64,000 nucleotides of DNA, taken from contig JAJEKB010020603.1 in the NCBI GenBank assembly GCA_022393335.1, positions 185,183 through 249,182 of the forward strand. Direction: 5' to 3'. The position numbers were made by a program, and so were the translations under genes. Positions 23,425 through 34,257 of the stretch are shown here, piece after piece. The DNA is from Macrotrachela quadricornifera (taxonomy: Eukaryota; Rotifera; Eurotatoria; Philodinida; Philodinidae). The notes beneath the pieces are model-generated. The model did no database searches. It was not told the origin of the DNA and worked only from the letters and a program-made list of their open reading frames with translations. The first letter of the stretch is position 1, and every line of letters begins with the position of its first letter.

Positions 23425-26400
23425 GAAAGAAACATTTAATATGACAGACAACATGAACTCTTCATTTTTGCTATAACTAAATCGTTCTAAACAGAAAATT
23501 ATTTGAAGTTTGTTTTGATAACTCTTATCTTTGATTTTCCTTTTTTTTCGCTGTGAACCAAACGTTTCATTCTATCTGTTTATTCAAAAGATTATGATCT
23601 GCATTAATCTATTTTGATTTACTTATGATATAACTATTTCACATTATGATCATTGACAAGATGGAGCGTAAAGGATGAATGATGGATTTCGATCCAGTAA
23701 TGAATGTCATAAAATAGTACAGCAGAATCGGCATGAAACTCAATCTTTAAATTGATAAGATTTGATAAATACATAGGGAAAACGAGGAAATATTCAAAAC
23801 AATACTTCATTATGTTCTAATAGACACCCTTATAAACGTAAGATTCCTTTCGTATAATCATAAATTTATAGAAGTAAAACTTTTCAGTTTCGAAATTGAC
23901 TTTAAAAGTTTTAAAATAGTATTGAATTTAATCAAATTATATATATCAACAAACCATCAAGTATGTAAGATAATGGCCTAAATCCATTTGTTATAGATGT
24001 TTCATATCAATAACTATTTTACACTATTTCAAAAGATTTCTACTATTAAACTATCTATAAAGGATGTAGTATAAGTTCTGATCTCCTATATTTCTAGTTG
24101 AATCGAATCGAATCCAAATCGAGATTTTCTTATTCGTGTCGGTCTCTAACTAACACATGCCTAGTCCTAATGAATATAATGCTAGTAAAAACAACTTGAC
24201 CTTTGCTAGTAATATATATATATTTGTCTATTTTTTTACAAGGTAGTGCTCATTTTATGGATTCGCTGGCCTTTTCTGAAAGAAAACACTGTACTACTAC
24301 TGTTAAAACAAATCTGACTGAGATCATGTGATAGTATTCGATCTTTGGTAACATATACAACGATTAGAAGAGAGAGTTCCAAGTTTTCTAGAACCTTTCT
24401 CCAAAATATTCCTAGGTTCAGTTTATAAAGCAGATATTTTGATGAATAAATACACAACTTTACAAACTTAACTGATAGTCGCTTATACTATTCTGTACTA
24501 CTCTTTGATCCAGATAAACCTCGATAAAATCATTTGTCTCCATTTTGTGTATTGCAAAACAATTTCCAACGGAAATGTTCCGTTGCTTTCAACTAACATA
24601 AAAAATTCATTTCCAAAACTGGAATATGTTTGTGGACAGTGATCGCATATTCCCGCACTTCAATCGCGTAAAATTGCATTAAGTCAAGTTTTGAGATCAT
24701 GGCTCTCTGGTGAACTCTGTGTCAGGAACAAAACAAGATATTCAAGACATTACATGACTCATCAGGTATGTGACTCTGCAGGATAAGGACTCTGTGATCA
24801 CGCTACCATTCAGAAATCTGATGTAAATTGCTTACCGACGCTCAATGGAACATCGCTTTCAACCTGTCGTTCTTCAAATTCTTAGATCTTGTTCAAGCTC
24901 TATCTCATTCTCAAATATTTGCTCATATTAAGATCTTAAGCTCTTATGGAGCCATCTTATTTCATATATCAGTGCTTAGATAAGGGTGAGTAATTCTTCA
25001 ATAGTAAAATTTTTAATTTCACTTTTTATCTAAATTTTCAAAAATTCAAGTAACAAACTCTATCAAAATGTAATTATGTAATTTAAAAAGAATGGGTAAA
25101 AAGTGCATCAATTATCACGTTTCTTACAATAGTAATAGGCAGATTGTACAATTAGAATAAGTGTTTGAATACTATTTGTAAATCTGAACAATTTAAATGG
25201 AAACGTAATTGAAGTTTGTAATAAAAAGAGTAGCTTTTATATTGCAATTCTGTGTTAAATAAATCAGACACATGTATACTTATATTCCATGATTTCTTTT
25301 TTCTTAAATGATAGAATAGAAAAATAAATAAATCATTATTTGTCAAATAATTATTGATGTGCGAAATGTTGAAAAAATAAATTAAGAAAAATTCCAATTC
25401 AAATCGCATAAACTTGCAAATTTTGAGCTCATGTTCTTTAAGTTCATGTTTCATACCATGTCGAGCAATCATTTTTATGAAGGAATCTAGTCGTCATACT
25501 TGTAACTTTTTAAAGGATTATCTGTGCATCTTATCTGTACCCAAGTTGTAACAAAAACAGATGAGCAATGATACTAATATGCTCAGTATTTATATTTATA
25601 AAGTACACTACCAATTTGAGAAAAAATGTTATGACAATCTGATAGTTTCAAATAAATAAAAATAGTCTGTAGATATCAATCATCCTTGATATTGCATTCA
25701 TTCCAATATGCACAATTTGTTTTGTAATCTTAGGATGTTTTTTCCATAGCTTGAAACACCTATAAATGTCATATTTTTAAGACTAACTCAATTATAGAAA
25801 ACTATGACCTTTTTTATTTTTAACATACATTTATACGATTCTATTAGTTTGTTCTCGGTTGAAAAGCCTATAATACATCAATATTATATTGTTGAAACAG
25901 AGCAGTAAGATCTAGCTACATGATCTATTGTAAACGAAATATTCTGGTAAGGACTATCTATTACAATAATACTAGATTCAAATAAAGTTGTGTTGTCTGT
26001 TACACACTGAAATACAATTCTCATGATTTTTATTCAGCCTATATGCTTGAAAAACACTTAGTTTTTTCCATTAGCTGTAAGCGATGAAAAGAGCGATACT
26101 ACTTTAGAATAGCTTTATCAATCAGGATGGCTGGAATGAGAAAAATGACTAAAAAAAGTATCAGTCATGTCAATCAATAACTTGTTAATATTAATTATGG
26201 CATTGAAAAGAGAAATTTTAAAAAAAGTCGAAAATATCGAAGTATGTGTTGTAAATAATTTTGTTTCGTCCAAACAAAATAGATCTTTTGTTTTCTATTT
26301 CTTCTAAATGTGTAGAAAAAGTTATGCAAGTTTCTTTTTGACTACAGCTGTATATATTATCGTAAAATTTAATCTTACCTGAAAATATTTTTTTTACGAA

Positions 26401-26620
26401 CTTATTTAAATGAGTTCATTTTACATTATTATCTCATATCAATTAGCTACTTCAGTTGAATTGACTGTTATATCGCGTAGATTTCAATTACCTGTCAAAC
26501 AAATTGAAATTAATCATATTAATATAATAGATTATTGATTCTGTTTCTTAAATCCAATTTTATTAGTTAAACAAAATGAAGAAAAAATAAATAGGAAAAT
26601 TACAGTTGATAATTGTTTGA
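23425..26620. other. 3.2-kb gene-poor AT-rich stretch
   Basis: No supported gene. Minus-strand frames at 24236-24457 and 25152-25472 are F/L/I/S-rich and lack domains. Bases 24600-24960 are slightly less AT-biased but do not translate into anything I recognise. Confidence 0.4.
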
Positions 26621-26799
26621 TTAATAACGAAAAAATTTTTGTATTCGATGATTATTTCGATCAACAATATAAATTGCATTTGAGTAATCGATTATAACAT
26701 CGCAAGGACTATTAAGCTGATTACTAGCATTACCTGCTACACCAGATATACCAGCTAAAGTAATACCTGTTGTATTCCAACGAAGTACCGCTGTAGGAC
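26621..26799 (-). CDS. Last exon of an NHL-repeat (beta-propeller) protein
   Basis: On the minus strand the TTTGTTAG acceptor ends at 26800 and the exon runs to TAA at 26621-26623. It encodes about 59 residues. The motif SPCDVIIDYSNAIYIVDRNNHRIQKF is a textbook NHL repeat (proline, D-x-x-x-x-x-YIVD-x-x-NHRIQ), preceded by the end of another blade (GVAGNASNQLN). NHL repeats build six-bladed propellers that bind proteins or RNA; bdelloids have many secreted or membrane NHL proteins. No matching upstream exons were found in 26800-28200, so this is either the tail of a gene with a long intron or an orphaned fragment. Confidence 0.6.
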
Positions 26800-28261
26800 C
26801 TAACAAAGAAAAAAAAATAACAATTCATCGATTAATCAAGTTTTAAACATTTTTCTCCATCTTGGATAGATCTGAATAGGCTACAAAGACATAGTTTTTA
26901 GCGTTGATTGGGAAGATGACTTTCTCAAAAACGGAATTGTTCCTTTTTACCGATAAACAGGTTTTAAACTTCTCAAAAACTATAATTTAAATTTTTTTAT
27001 GATATTGTATAAACAATGTTTTAATTTGAATAAGTTAATCTTGTTCTTTCATTTCCAGGACAATCATGGAGAATTCATCCGGTTCGGATCGAACATGACA
27101 GTTTCTAGTTGAAATACAAGAAAAAAAAAATTATTTCAACCATTCATAGTATTATTCAATCGTCAAAATCTTTGCTATTCATCACAAATTCAACTTGGCA
27201 TGCTTTAATTCGAATAGACATTCATTATGTTTCAACGAAAAGATTAGTTAAAAGAGAAAGATCTCCGATACATCTCATAGATACATGAAATAAAACAATA
27301 TATCACTAGTGTTGGAAATGTTTCAGCAAGATGAATATTACCATCTCGACTGAATGTAAAAATCAAGAAGATATTAATGAGTCTATCATTTTATGATTCA
27401 ATTTTATCATAGAAAAATGACATTAAATTCAGTAATGGTTAATTTATCGAAAGCATGGAGAATATCAAACGAAGTGATATCAAGTGAACAATATTTAAAT
27501 TTTGAATAGTTATTCAAATAGATCGAACAACAACTGAGAAAAGAATCAATAGAAATCCTAAACAACTTAGTGAAATGATCAAAGGTGGTGATAAACAGAT
27601 AAAGAATAGTTAATTCATATCTTTATACAATCCAGTCAATATAGAAATTAGTATAAACAATAACCCTTTTCATAATATATACTACTGATCGATTTCAAAA
27701 ACTCGATCATTATATTCATGTAATTATACTTTTATTATTGTCAACAAAAAGATATTGTCTTTGGATAGAAAAATATTAGATACAAGAGTACCGATTATTT
27801 TGTATGTGAGCTGATTTTGTCATCCGCACTGGAATTTATAATGCACTGTGTTTTAGACATGTTAGTTTGTTGTTAAATAAAACAAAGAATATGATATCAT
27901 TTCTTTATCTCGCTTCTTATTAGTTAATTTCATGCTGTAGCTTTGGGCATTCTTCTCAAAATAATTTAAGTTCATAATCAAAGAAAATTATGTATGACGT
28001 AGTACCTCATAAATAACTAGAACTTTTAAGAACAAATATCTAATTCGCCTAGTTATGCTCAACGTATAATATAATTTTCCGCTTCTACTTTGCCTTCTTT
28101 TAAAATATCTCCAAGCTATATGTTTCTTTTCTTTTCTTTTAGTATTAACTTTTTTTAAATATGAATATTTTGTTTGGCTAGTTTCCTTAATATTATTAGC
28201 ATAAACCAGTTGAATGGATTCTCTTACTTAAATTATTGGAAGATTATTAACAGATGAAAGA
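26800..28261. other. Non-coding DNA upstream of the NHL exon
   Basis: Searched by eye for more NHL blades on the minus strand; none seen. AT-rich, no other feature. Confidence 0.4.
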
Positions 28262-28599
28262 TATCACATTGTTACTGCAGGTTATGCTATTGATTTTACT
28301 CGAACATCGTTAGTCTGGTGTAAAACATGAAACTATCTTGTCAGTGTTCTCACTTTAATTTATTTTACTTTATCGTGTTTGGCTTCGATTGATCAATTTT
28401 TGGTTACATCATCAAGTGCAAATATTCGTCGATTTGTCTCCATAGTCATGATTGTATGGATGCTTCATGAAATATCCATACTTCTTTTCGTAAATATCAA
28501 TCCTATTATAAATGTATGTATGGTTACCAACACCGATTTTGCTATATACGTATCAATATATGTTCTTAGTTTTACCTGTGTCATTCCAGTTGTAATAAT
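28262..28599 (+). pseudogene. Broken 7TM receptor (GPCR) fragment, TM3-TM5 region
   Basis: From the GCA at 28277 the reading frame gives GYAIDFTRTSLVWCKT, an in-frame TGA at 28328-28330, then a hydrophobic TM3 with CLASIDQFLVTSSSANIRR. This is the place of the DRY-type motif in bdelloid peptide-receptor-like GPCRs. Two more membrane segments follow (SIVMIVWMLHEISILLF and YVSIYVLSFTCVIPVVI, matching TM4 and TM5). The TGA stands where an Arg (CGA) would be expected, so a single C-to-T change explains it. Upstream TM1-TM2 sequence is out of frame or missing, and the downstream part runs into an assembly gap. Likely a pseudogene, or a gene damaged by assembly. Confidence 0.6.
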
Positions 28600-28609
28600 N
28601 NNNNNNNNN
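28600..28609. other. Assembly gap (10 N)
   Basis: Ten undetermined bases. The receptor frame enters the gap, but the sequence that leaves it encodes a tail that does not look like TM6-TM7, so the real gap may be longer than ten bases or may join unrelated DNA. Confidence 0.95.
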
Positions 28610-28610
28610 T

Positions 28611-28709
28611 CAACGACGAATATTCTTTTGGAAAAAACGTAATGAAGTAGTTCCATATCAAGAACGGACAGCTGGAGGGACAACATGGAAAAGTAGAACA
28701 AGAGTTTAA
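28611..28709 (+). CDS. C-terminal tail of an unidentified protein, cut by the gap
   Basis: Directly after the gap a frame reads QRRIFFWKKRNEVVPYQERT and runs on to a TAA at 28707-28709. It is basic and hydrophilic, like a cytoplasmic tail. It is not in register with a normal receptor end because TM6 and TM7 are absent. It could belong to the same broken receptor after a deletion, or to another membrane protein. Confidence 0.3.
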   Translation, partial: QRRIFFWKKRNEVVPYQERTAGGTTWKSRTRV

Positions 28710-29487
28710 AGAAACACACTTTCAAATTCCGGATATTTATTATTGTTCTATATTGTTTGTCTGTTTATTGAATTTATATTAAAATAGAACTCATTATAAT
28801 CAAGGTATTTGACTATAAATAAATATTTCTTCGATTAGCTTAAATGATTCATAAATGTAATAAATGGAGTGAATCAATGATAGAAAAATCAACAAAACGG
28901 AAATTAGAGGAATGTCTTTTGCTGCTTTTGAACATGTCACCATCAACTGTTTTCACCCCAGAAGTTCGATGCAGTTAATTTATCGAGGATTTTTTCGTTC
29001 TCTCGATTACTCTCATCTTAAATAAAATAATATTCTATTAATTGAAGAAAATAAATAAAGCATATATTATCATTAAAAACGAGCACCGTACATGTTTCTT
29101 ATTTCTTAATATGTGATATAATATTCATATAACTGCCGTTGGGCATCGTTAAGAAAGAGTTGACATATACGATGTATTTTCATGTAAAGAAAAAGTATCC
29201 AGAATAAGAAATTTTACAAAGCAATCATTAACAAATCGTATTTGCTCAGACATCATCATATTGTATTCAAATGAAATATTATTTTTTTTCTTTCATATTA
29301 ATGTATGTATAAAAAGCATGTTGTATCGAATAGCAATTCAACATTTACATTCGTTGATCAACAAAGTAAATATGTATTTGTAGTTTTCTTTTCAAAATGA
29401 AATCAATTTTTTGTCTAATAATAATATATAATTGATCTAGGTTTTTTAAAAGTATCTTGGTTAGTATTTTCAAATTTGTTATCGAAA
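28710..29487. other. AT-rich spacer
   Basis: No gene or repeat recognised. Confidence 0.4.
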
Positions 29488-30292
29488 ATGTCGGCAAATT
29501 CAATTTCGACGCTCGGTATGACTGGAAGTTATAACGAAAATTCTGATCCTCAACTTGCCATTATTTATTTAATGACATCATACATTCAATTAGGTGTGGA
29601 CGTATTGGATGTGTCATCAAATTTACCTTTAACAATTTGTGATTTTGGTTCATCGCAGGGAAAAAATTCTATTCTTCGCATGAAACTTTTACAAGAAGAT
29701 AAAACATATCAAGGTGTAGCAAGTGGGATTTCATTTTATGAACAATGTCTACCATTAAATACTCTTTCAATGGATTTTACAACATCTTCACTTCGTTGGT
29801 TATCCAAAATACCTTTTAATCTTTCAAATCATTGCTTTCATACTTATGGAAGTGTAAATGAACAAGAAGCATATAAAAATCTAAAGAACTTATTTCTGGT
29901 GGTGTTCTTGTTCTTAGTATTTCAAGTATTAGAGTGATGAAGGAAGGAAAAATATTAGCAATTATTTTGATACATTATATGTATGTGCACAAAGATTATT
30001 CACTTCAGAAGAATTATCCAAATTTACAATTCCTAATTATCTTCGTTCGATCAATGAATATATTGATTATGATTTATTTGAACGCTGTTCGTTAGAATTA
30101 GTTCAAGCTGATACTAGTAAATTAAATGTTCCGACAATTGATTTATATAAAACTGGACAAATAACATTTGATCAATTAGCTAAAATATTTACCAAAGTAT
30201 TTCAAAGTAAAATGGACACTCTTGTTCTACAAATTTCACAAATTTTTGGTCGATCAAAAGAACAAATTGATTTGGTTTCACAAAATTTTTAG
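29488..30292 (+). pseudogene. SABATH-type carboxyl methyltransferase, frameshifted
   Basis: From ATG 29488 the N-terminal half shows SABATH-family landmarks: GSYNENSDPQ (family SYxxNSxxQ), the SAM-binding CDFGSSQGKNSI (family DLGCSSGPNT), SGISFYEQCLP (SFYxRLFP) and LSMDFTTSSLRWLSKIP (SLHxxHSSYSLHWLSxxP). After about residue 130 the frame breaks twice. Around 29880 it shifts to KELISGGVLVLSIS (family ELxxGGxMVL). Around 29940-29955 it shifts again to LFTSEELSKFTIPNYLRSINEY, which runs to TAG 30290-30292. SABATH enzymes move a methyl group from SAM to the carboxyl of small acids (salicylate, jasmonate, indole-acetate, farnesoate). The conceptual product is about 270 residues, against 350-380 for the family. 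Two breaks favour a pseudogene. A plant- or microbe-derived gene is possible. Confidence 0.6.
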
Positions 30293-30858
30293 GAAATTAT
30301 ACAACCGCATTTTTCATAGTTTCACTTTTTATTTGGAAAACGAGCAAAAGTTTGAAGACTAGTTTTCGTTAGTGCGAAAACGACACGTTTTTGGCACAAA
30401 ATCGACTGATCTTTTCTAATTTCATCTTTTTTTTCACCTAGTGTCACTTATTCAAAATAAAACAAAATACGTCAAAAGATGCACTTTGAGAAGCTCTACG
30501 CTCTGCATAAGGCCGCTTCTTTGAATTGTACATTTTTTGGTAGAATTTGTTCTTTGATACAATCTATGAAGTGGTCGAAAACTGAAACGTAAAAGATGCA
30601 AAACCCAGTCACTTGAACTTTCAGAAATATTAGTAAAGCGGTACCCAAAAGTAGTTTTTATCGAAATTTTGTTATTATCATGCTAGTTGAACAGTGATCA
30701 AATAGTACAGAAAAACAGAAGATTTTTTTCTCTATCACTACACGAGAAAAGAAAATTTGTTCAGGCATTCTACTAAGAAAGTAATATACTGACGTCATTA
30801 TTTCTGGTATGCCCTAAGTATCTTCTAAAAAAAGCGTTTTTATTCATCTCGCATTGTC
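30293..30858. other. Spacer
   Basis: No gene; AT-rich sequence without repeats that I can define. Confidence 0.4.
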
Positions 30859-31362
30859 TCATCTTCGGCGTGCGAAAAGCCAATAACAAATATAACTAAT
30901 CACTAAAACAAGATCTATGACGGCTAGAAAAGTTAACCACGATTTATAATAACGAACACATTGAGCAACGTAATCAGGATTCCATAAGCGATTCTTCATT
31001 TCTTGAAGCGTTGATTCAAGCTCGATCAATTTTAATAAAGATTTAGATATGTAACTTCGAGTACTAATTGTATCCAATAGAGAGGAGATGATCGGTATTC
31101 CCTGTACAGATTGCATCCATGCAGCGATGGAACTAGACAGTATATTCAACGGTCCAAATCCAAACCATGATATAAACCAGGGTAATGTATATTTAATAAG
31201 ACGACGTGGAGCAGTATAGGACCAAATAGATATTAACCAATCTAAATAGAAGGCTGTATTTCGTGATCCACGACATTGCGCAATTTTATGCTGTAAGAAT
31301 ATATACAAAATGAATGAGATGGTCAAGATACTGACGAATAGCAGGATGCTGTAGCGAGTCAT
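30859..31362 (-). CDS. Orphan membrane protein, 167 residues
   Basis: An intronless frame from ATG 31362 to TGA 30859-30861. A strong N-terminal hydrophobic helix (residues about 5-24, ILLFVSILTISFILYIFLQ) may be a signal anchor. The centre is amphipathic with many Trp (LDWLISIWSY, LPWFISWFGFGPLNIL). A C-terminal membrane helix (LTFLAVIDLVLVISYICYWLF) ends in a basic ARRR tail, a possible ER-retrieval or membrane-topology signal. No family was recognised. The even amino acid composition and hydrophobic architecture support a real gene. Confidence 0.5.
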   Translation of the reverse strand: MTRYSILLFVSILTISFILYIFLQHKIAQCRGSRNTAFYLDWLISIWSYTAPRRLIKYTLPWFISWFGFGPLNILSSSIAAWMQSVQGIPIISSLLDTISTRSYISKSLLKLIELESTLQEMKNRLWNPDYVAQCVRYYKSWLTFLAVIDLVLVISYICYWLFARRR

Positions 31363-32079
31363 GTGTCACGTACGATATACGAATGCAATTATTCTTCAAA
31401 TCAATGTTGCGAAAACGATCTAAAATATTCGTGTCAATACATTACCAAAAAATCGGAAAATACATTGCATGGACTCGACGACAGAAACGATTTTACTAGT
31501 TAAGCTTTAGAAAAAAAAATTCAGAAAATGATGACAACATAAGAGAAAAAAAGCGTCAATTTAAGTGGCTGTGTCGAATAAAAATGATGCATGAAAATAA
31601 GGAAAAAGTTAATAGAGCGTATGTTTATTAAAGCTTGTAAAAAAACACATGAAACAAATTATTCTGTTACTCTTGTAATAGAACAAAAAAAATAAATTTG
31701 CGCATCGATTGGAATGACGAAGAAAAAGAAAAAAGCGCAAGATTTCTAACGCATGTGAAACAGATAGAAGATACCGTTTATTATCAAATTTTATTTCAAA
31801 GTAATTTGCCAATTTTTTCATTCTCTGGTGTATATTTTTTGGTTAATTTTTTTGTTCTTGGCGTTGGTACTATGAAAATCTCTCATTGAAAACAGGAGTA
31901 CTTTGTTAAGGTTTATTAAATGTGTGTCAGCATTTTTTAAGCACCATTATTTTTAGATAATGATAATCCCAATATTGAGTCTCAGGGATGGCATGAACGT
32001 TTAAATCTCAAATGTCTCTAAGAGAATGAAAAGTATTTTGTTATAATGCTTAGAACGTTAGTGTCATACTTTTTTCGAT
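31363..32079. other. Spacer
   Basis: No gene. Opposing short frames at 31609-31889 have no domains. Confidence 0.4.
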
Positions 32080-32680
32080 ATGCTACATAATGGGTGATTT
32101 ACAATAAATGAGAGAACTTTGCATTTCATATTTTAATCCTCAAAAAGATTATTGAAAAACATACATATCAGAAGATGCAGTACGAAACGCTCTACAACCT
32201 ACAATATTAAGTTTATGTTGAATAGGTACTTTTCTTGCGAAATAAACAGTATTCCGACAACCAATCTTCGATGCGGCGATAGGTAGTTCAGAGAATTTTA
32301 TTTTTATTTTCAAAATAAAAAGCACATAATTAAAATAAAACTGTTCGTTGCAAATTGTAGAGTTTTTCACATTGCATCTTACGATGTATTTTATTTTTTA
32401 TCTGAATAAAATGTTGCAGCTGATAAATAAGAGAAAAGGCGCTCATCGCATACAAAAAGACCACTTTTTACAAAATCAAAATTTGATCGTTCAGAATTTC
32501 GTCGATTTTCAAAACAAATAAATGTAACTGTAAGTAAGCTGTCTCATGTAAATTGTTGGGCTTCTCATACTGTATCTTCTGATGTATTTTGTTTTTTAAT
32601 AAAACTCATTTAAGAACCAAAAAATGAAATGCAAAGTTCTCCTATTTATGGTGGATCATTCATTAGCAGATTGTATACAC
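32080..32680. mobile_element. ~600-bp inverted-repeat element
   Basis: The left arm (about 32080-32215) contains GAGAACTTTGCATTTCAT and CATATCAGAAGATGCAGTA. The right arm (about 32555-32680) contains the reverse complements AATGAAATGCAAAGTTCTC and TACTGTATCTTCTGATGTA. A third, internal copy of the motif (CATCTTACGATGTATTTTAT) lies near 32380. No coding capacity. Interpreted as a non-autonomous DNA element; ends are approximate. Confidence 0.55.
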
Positions 32681-33102
32681 TTGGCATCAAAGAAATAATG
32701 GACCACAATAAAGTACAAGACTTTAAAATCTGAAACTTTGTGTATAATTCTAAATATGTCTAAGAATTATAACAAAATATTTAACTTTTTCTATAGCTTG
32801 CTGGACAATCTTTTGGGTTATTTAGGTGATGAAACAAGCAAATCTCGACCAAAAAATATTGAAAGACAAAAGCTAAAATAAAATATCATATAATCAAATA
32901 TTTATCAATGATGGCATGCTGCGTGTAATTAACTTTTTGTTTCGTTCTTATCAGCATCACTTAGCACAGCCTATTATTTTACACCTCTCACATACGTGCG
33001 CGTCTCTTCTATCTAACTGTTTCTTTATTGCCTATCTTTGGCGTGTGCATTACTTCCATATGTTATATATGCAATACATTTCAATTTTCTTTAAGATTGT
33101 CG

Positions 33103-34257
33103 ATGCTCGAGTATTTGTTGATAGCAATAATCACCGTCGCAACGTTGTCTTACATCGTTCGATTAAGACACAAGAAACAAAGTATTACGAAATCCGATGA
33201 AAAGAGACCTTTTGGCAAGTGGACTCCAGTTGATTTTAAAGCACCATCTCCTCCTGCCTATCCTAATTGGTCAATTGGAACCACAAATCCGTTACCTTAC
33301 CGTCCATTCAAGTATGGGCCTGACTATTTTGTTACTATGGGCATTTGTCGTCTAGATTGGAATGATTGGATCGAAATTGACAATCAATGGACACGGTATC
33401 ATAATGAGAAATTAGCTCGTCTTAATGGAGAACGTGCTTCTCATTTGTGTAAGACGGCACCTGAAGCGTATGATGCTGCACTTGAAACCATGGAATTAAT
33501 TAGTGAATATTTAGTCTGTCGTTATCCTTCACTATTCGAATACGAATTCAGTAATACACAAAAACAAATTCGAATCAAAGCAACAGGAGAAATTTATCCT
33601 ATTCACTCAGACGATCCTCTAAAATGTGCAGCATTTCTAATCCAAGATGATCTAGCATTGATGATTGAAGGAGATGATGGACAGTATTATCTCAAAGCTG
33701 GTGCCATTCCTCTTCCCGGTTTCTGGCGTTTGGAAGACAAATTCAATATGTCACTCACTGAAATTCATACGTCGGGTAATGTACCAAAATTTCGAGAGAA
33801 ATTACAGCAGAGCATGGAACGATTCTTTCAAAAAATGACACCAGAACATGGAGTAGTTCGATACAATTATTCCATTCAAACAGATGGAGAATTGGCTTGG
33901 TCAAGTTCGATCGGTTCTGAAGATACGTTTGGTATTGGACGGAAAGATGCTCGACAGAATCCACCTATCGAAAACATACATTTTCGTAGTGAGAGACAAG
34001 TACTTCGACGTTTACCACGTAGTGGAGCTATTCTTTTCACAATTCGTACCTATTTTCTTCCTATCACCGATATTGCTCAAGAACCGGGCGTTCCTGGACG
34101 ATTAGCCTCAGCTCTACGAAGTTGGCCTGATGAAGTCGTACGACACAAAGGAAGAAAAGTTTACGAAGATGTTCTCTTGAAATATCTTGATGAAAAGCAT
34201 GCAGAACAATGTGCAAATGGTCTCACATCAGCTAATTTAAACTCCTATCCATTTTAA
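33103..34257 (+). CDS. DUF3445 / heme-dependent oxidative N-demethylase (HDOD)-like protein, membrane-anchored
   Basis: An intronless gene of 384 residues from ATG 33103. The frame is open further upstream but has no ATG in register there; a TTTCTTTAAG acceptor-like site ends just before the start. Residues 3-20 (EYLLIAIITVATLSYIV) form a single membrane anchor. The rest matches the DUF3445/HODM alpha-like family: PYRPFKYGPDYFVTMGICRLDWNDWIEID, then LPGFWRLEDKFNMSLTEIHTSGNVPKF, then AWSSSIGSED, then RSERQVLRRLPRSGAILFTIRTY and EPGVPGRLASALRSWPDEV. Characterised family members bind heme and oxidatively demethylate amines. The domain is typical of bacteria and fungi; the membrane-anchored layout resembles fungal homologues. 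Lack of introns and family distribution point to horizontal gain (inference). No electron-transfer partner gene is adjacent. Confidence 0.75.
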   Translation: MLEYLLIAIITVATLSYIVRLRHKKQSITKSDEKRPFGKWTPVDFKAPSPPAYPNWSIGTTNPLPYRPFKYGPDYFVTMGICRLDWNDWIEIDNQWTRYHNEKLARLNGERASHLCKTAPEAYDAALETMELISEYLVCRYPSLFEYEFSNTQKQIRIKATGEIYPIHSDDPLKCAAFLIQDDLALMIEGDDGQYYLKAGAIPLPGFWRLEDKFNMSLTEIHTSGNVPKFREKLQQSMERFFQKMTPEHGVVRYNYSIQTDGELAWSSSIGSEDTFGIGRKDARQNPPIENIHFRSERQVLRRLPRSGAILFTIRTYFLPITDIAQEPGVPGRLASALRSWPDEVVRHKGRKVYEDVLLKYLDEKHAEQCANGLTSANLNSYPF

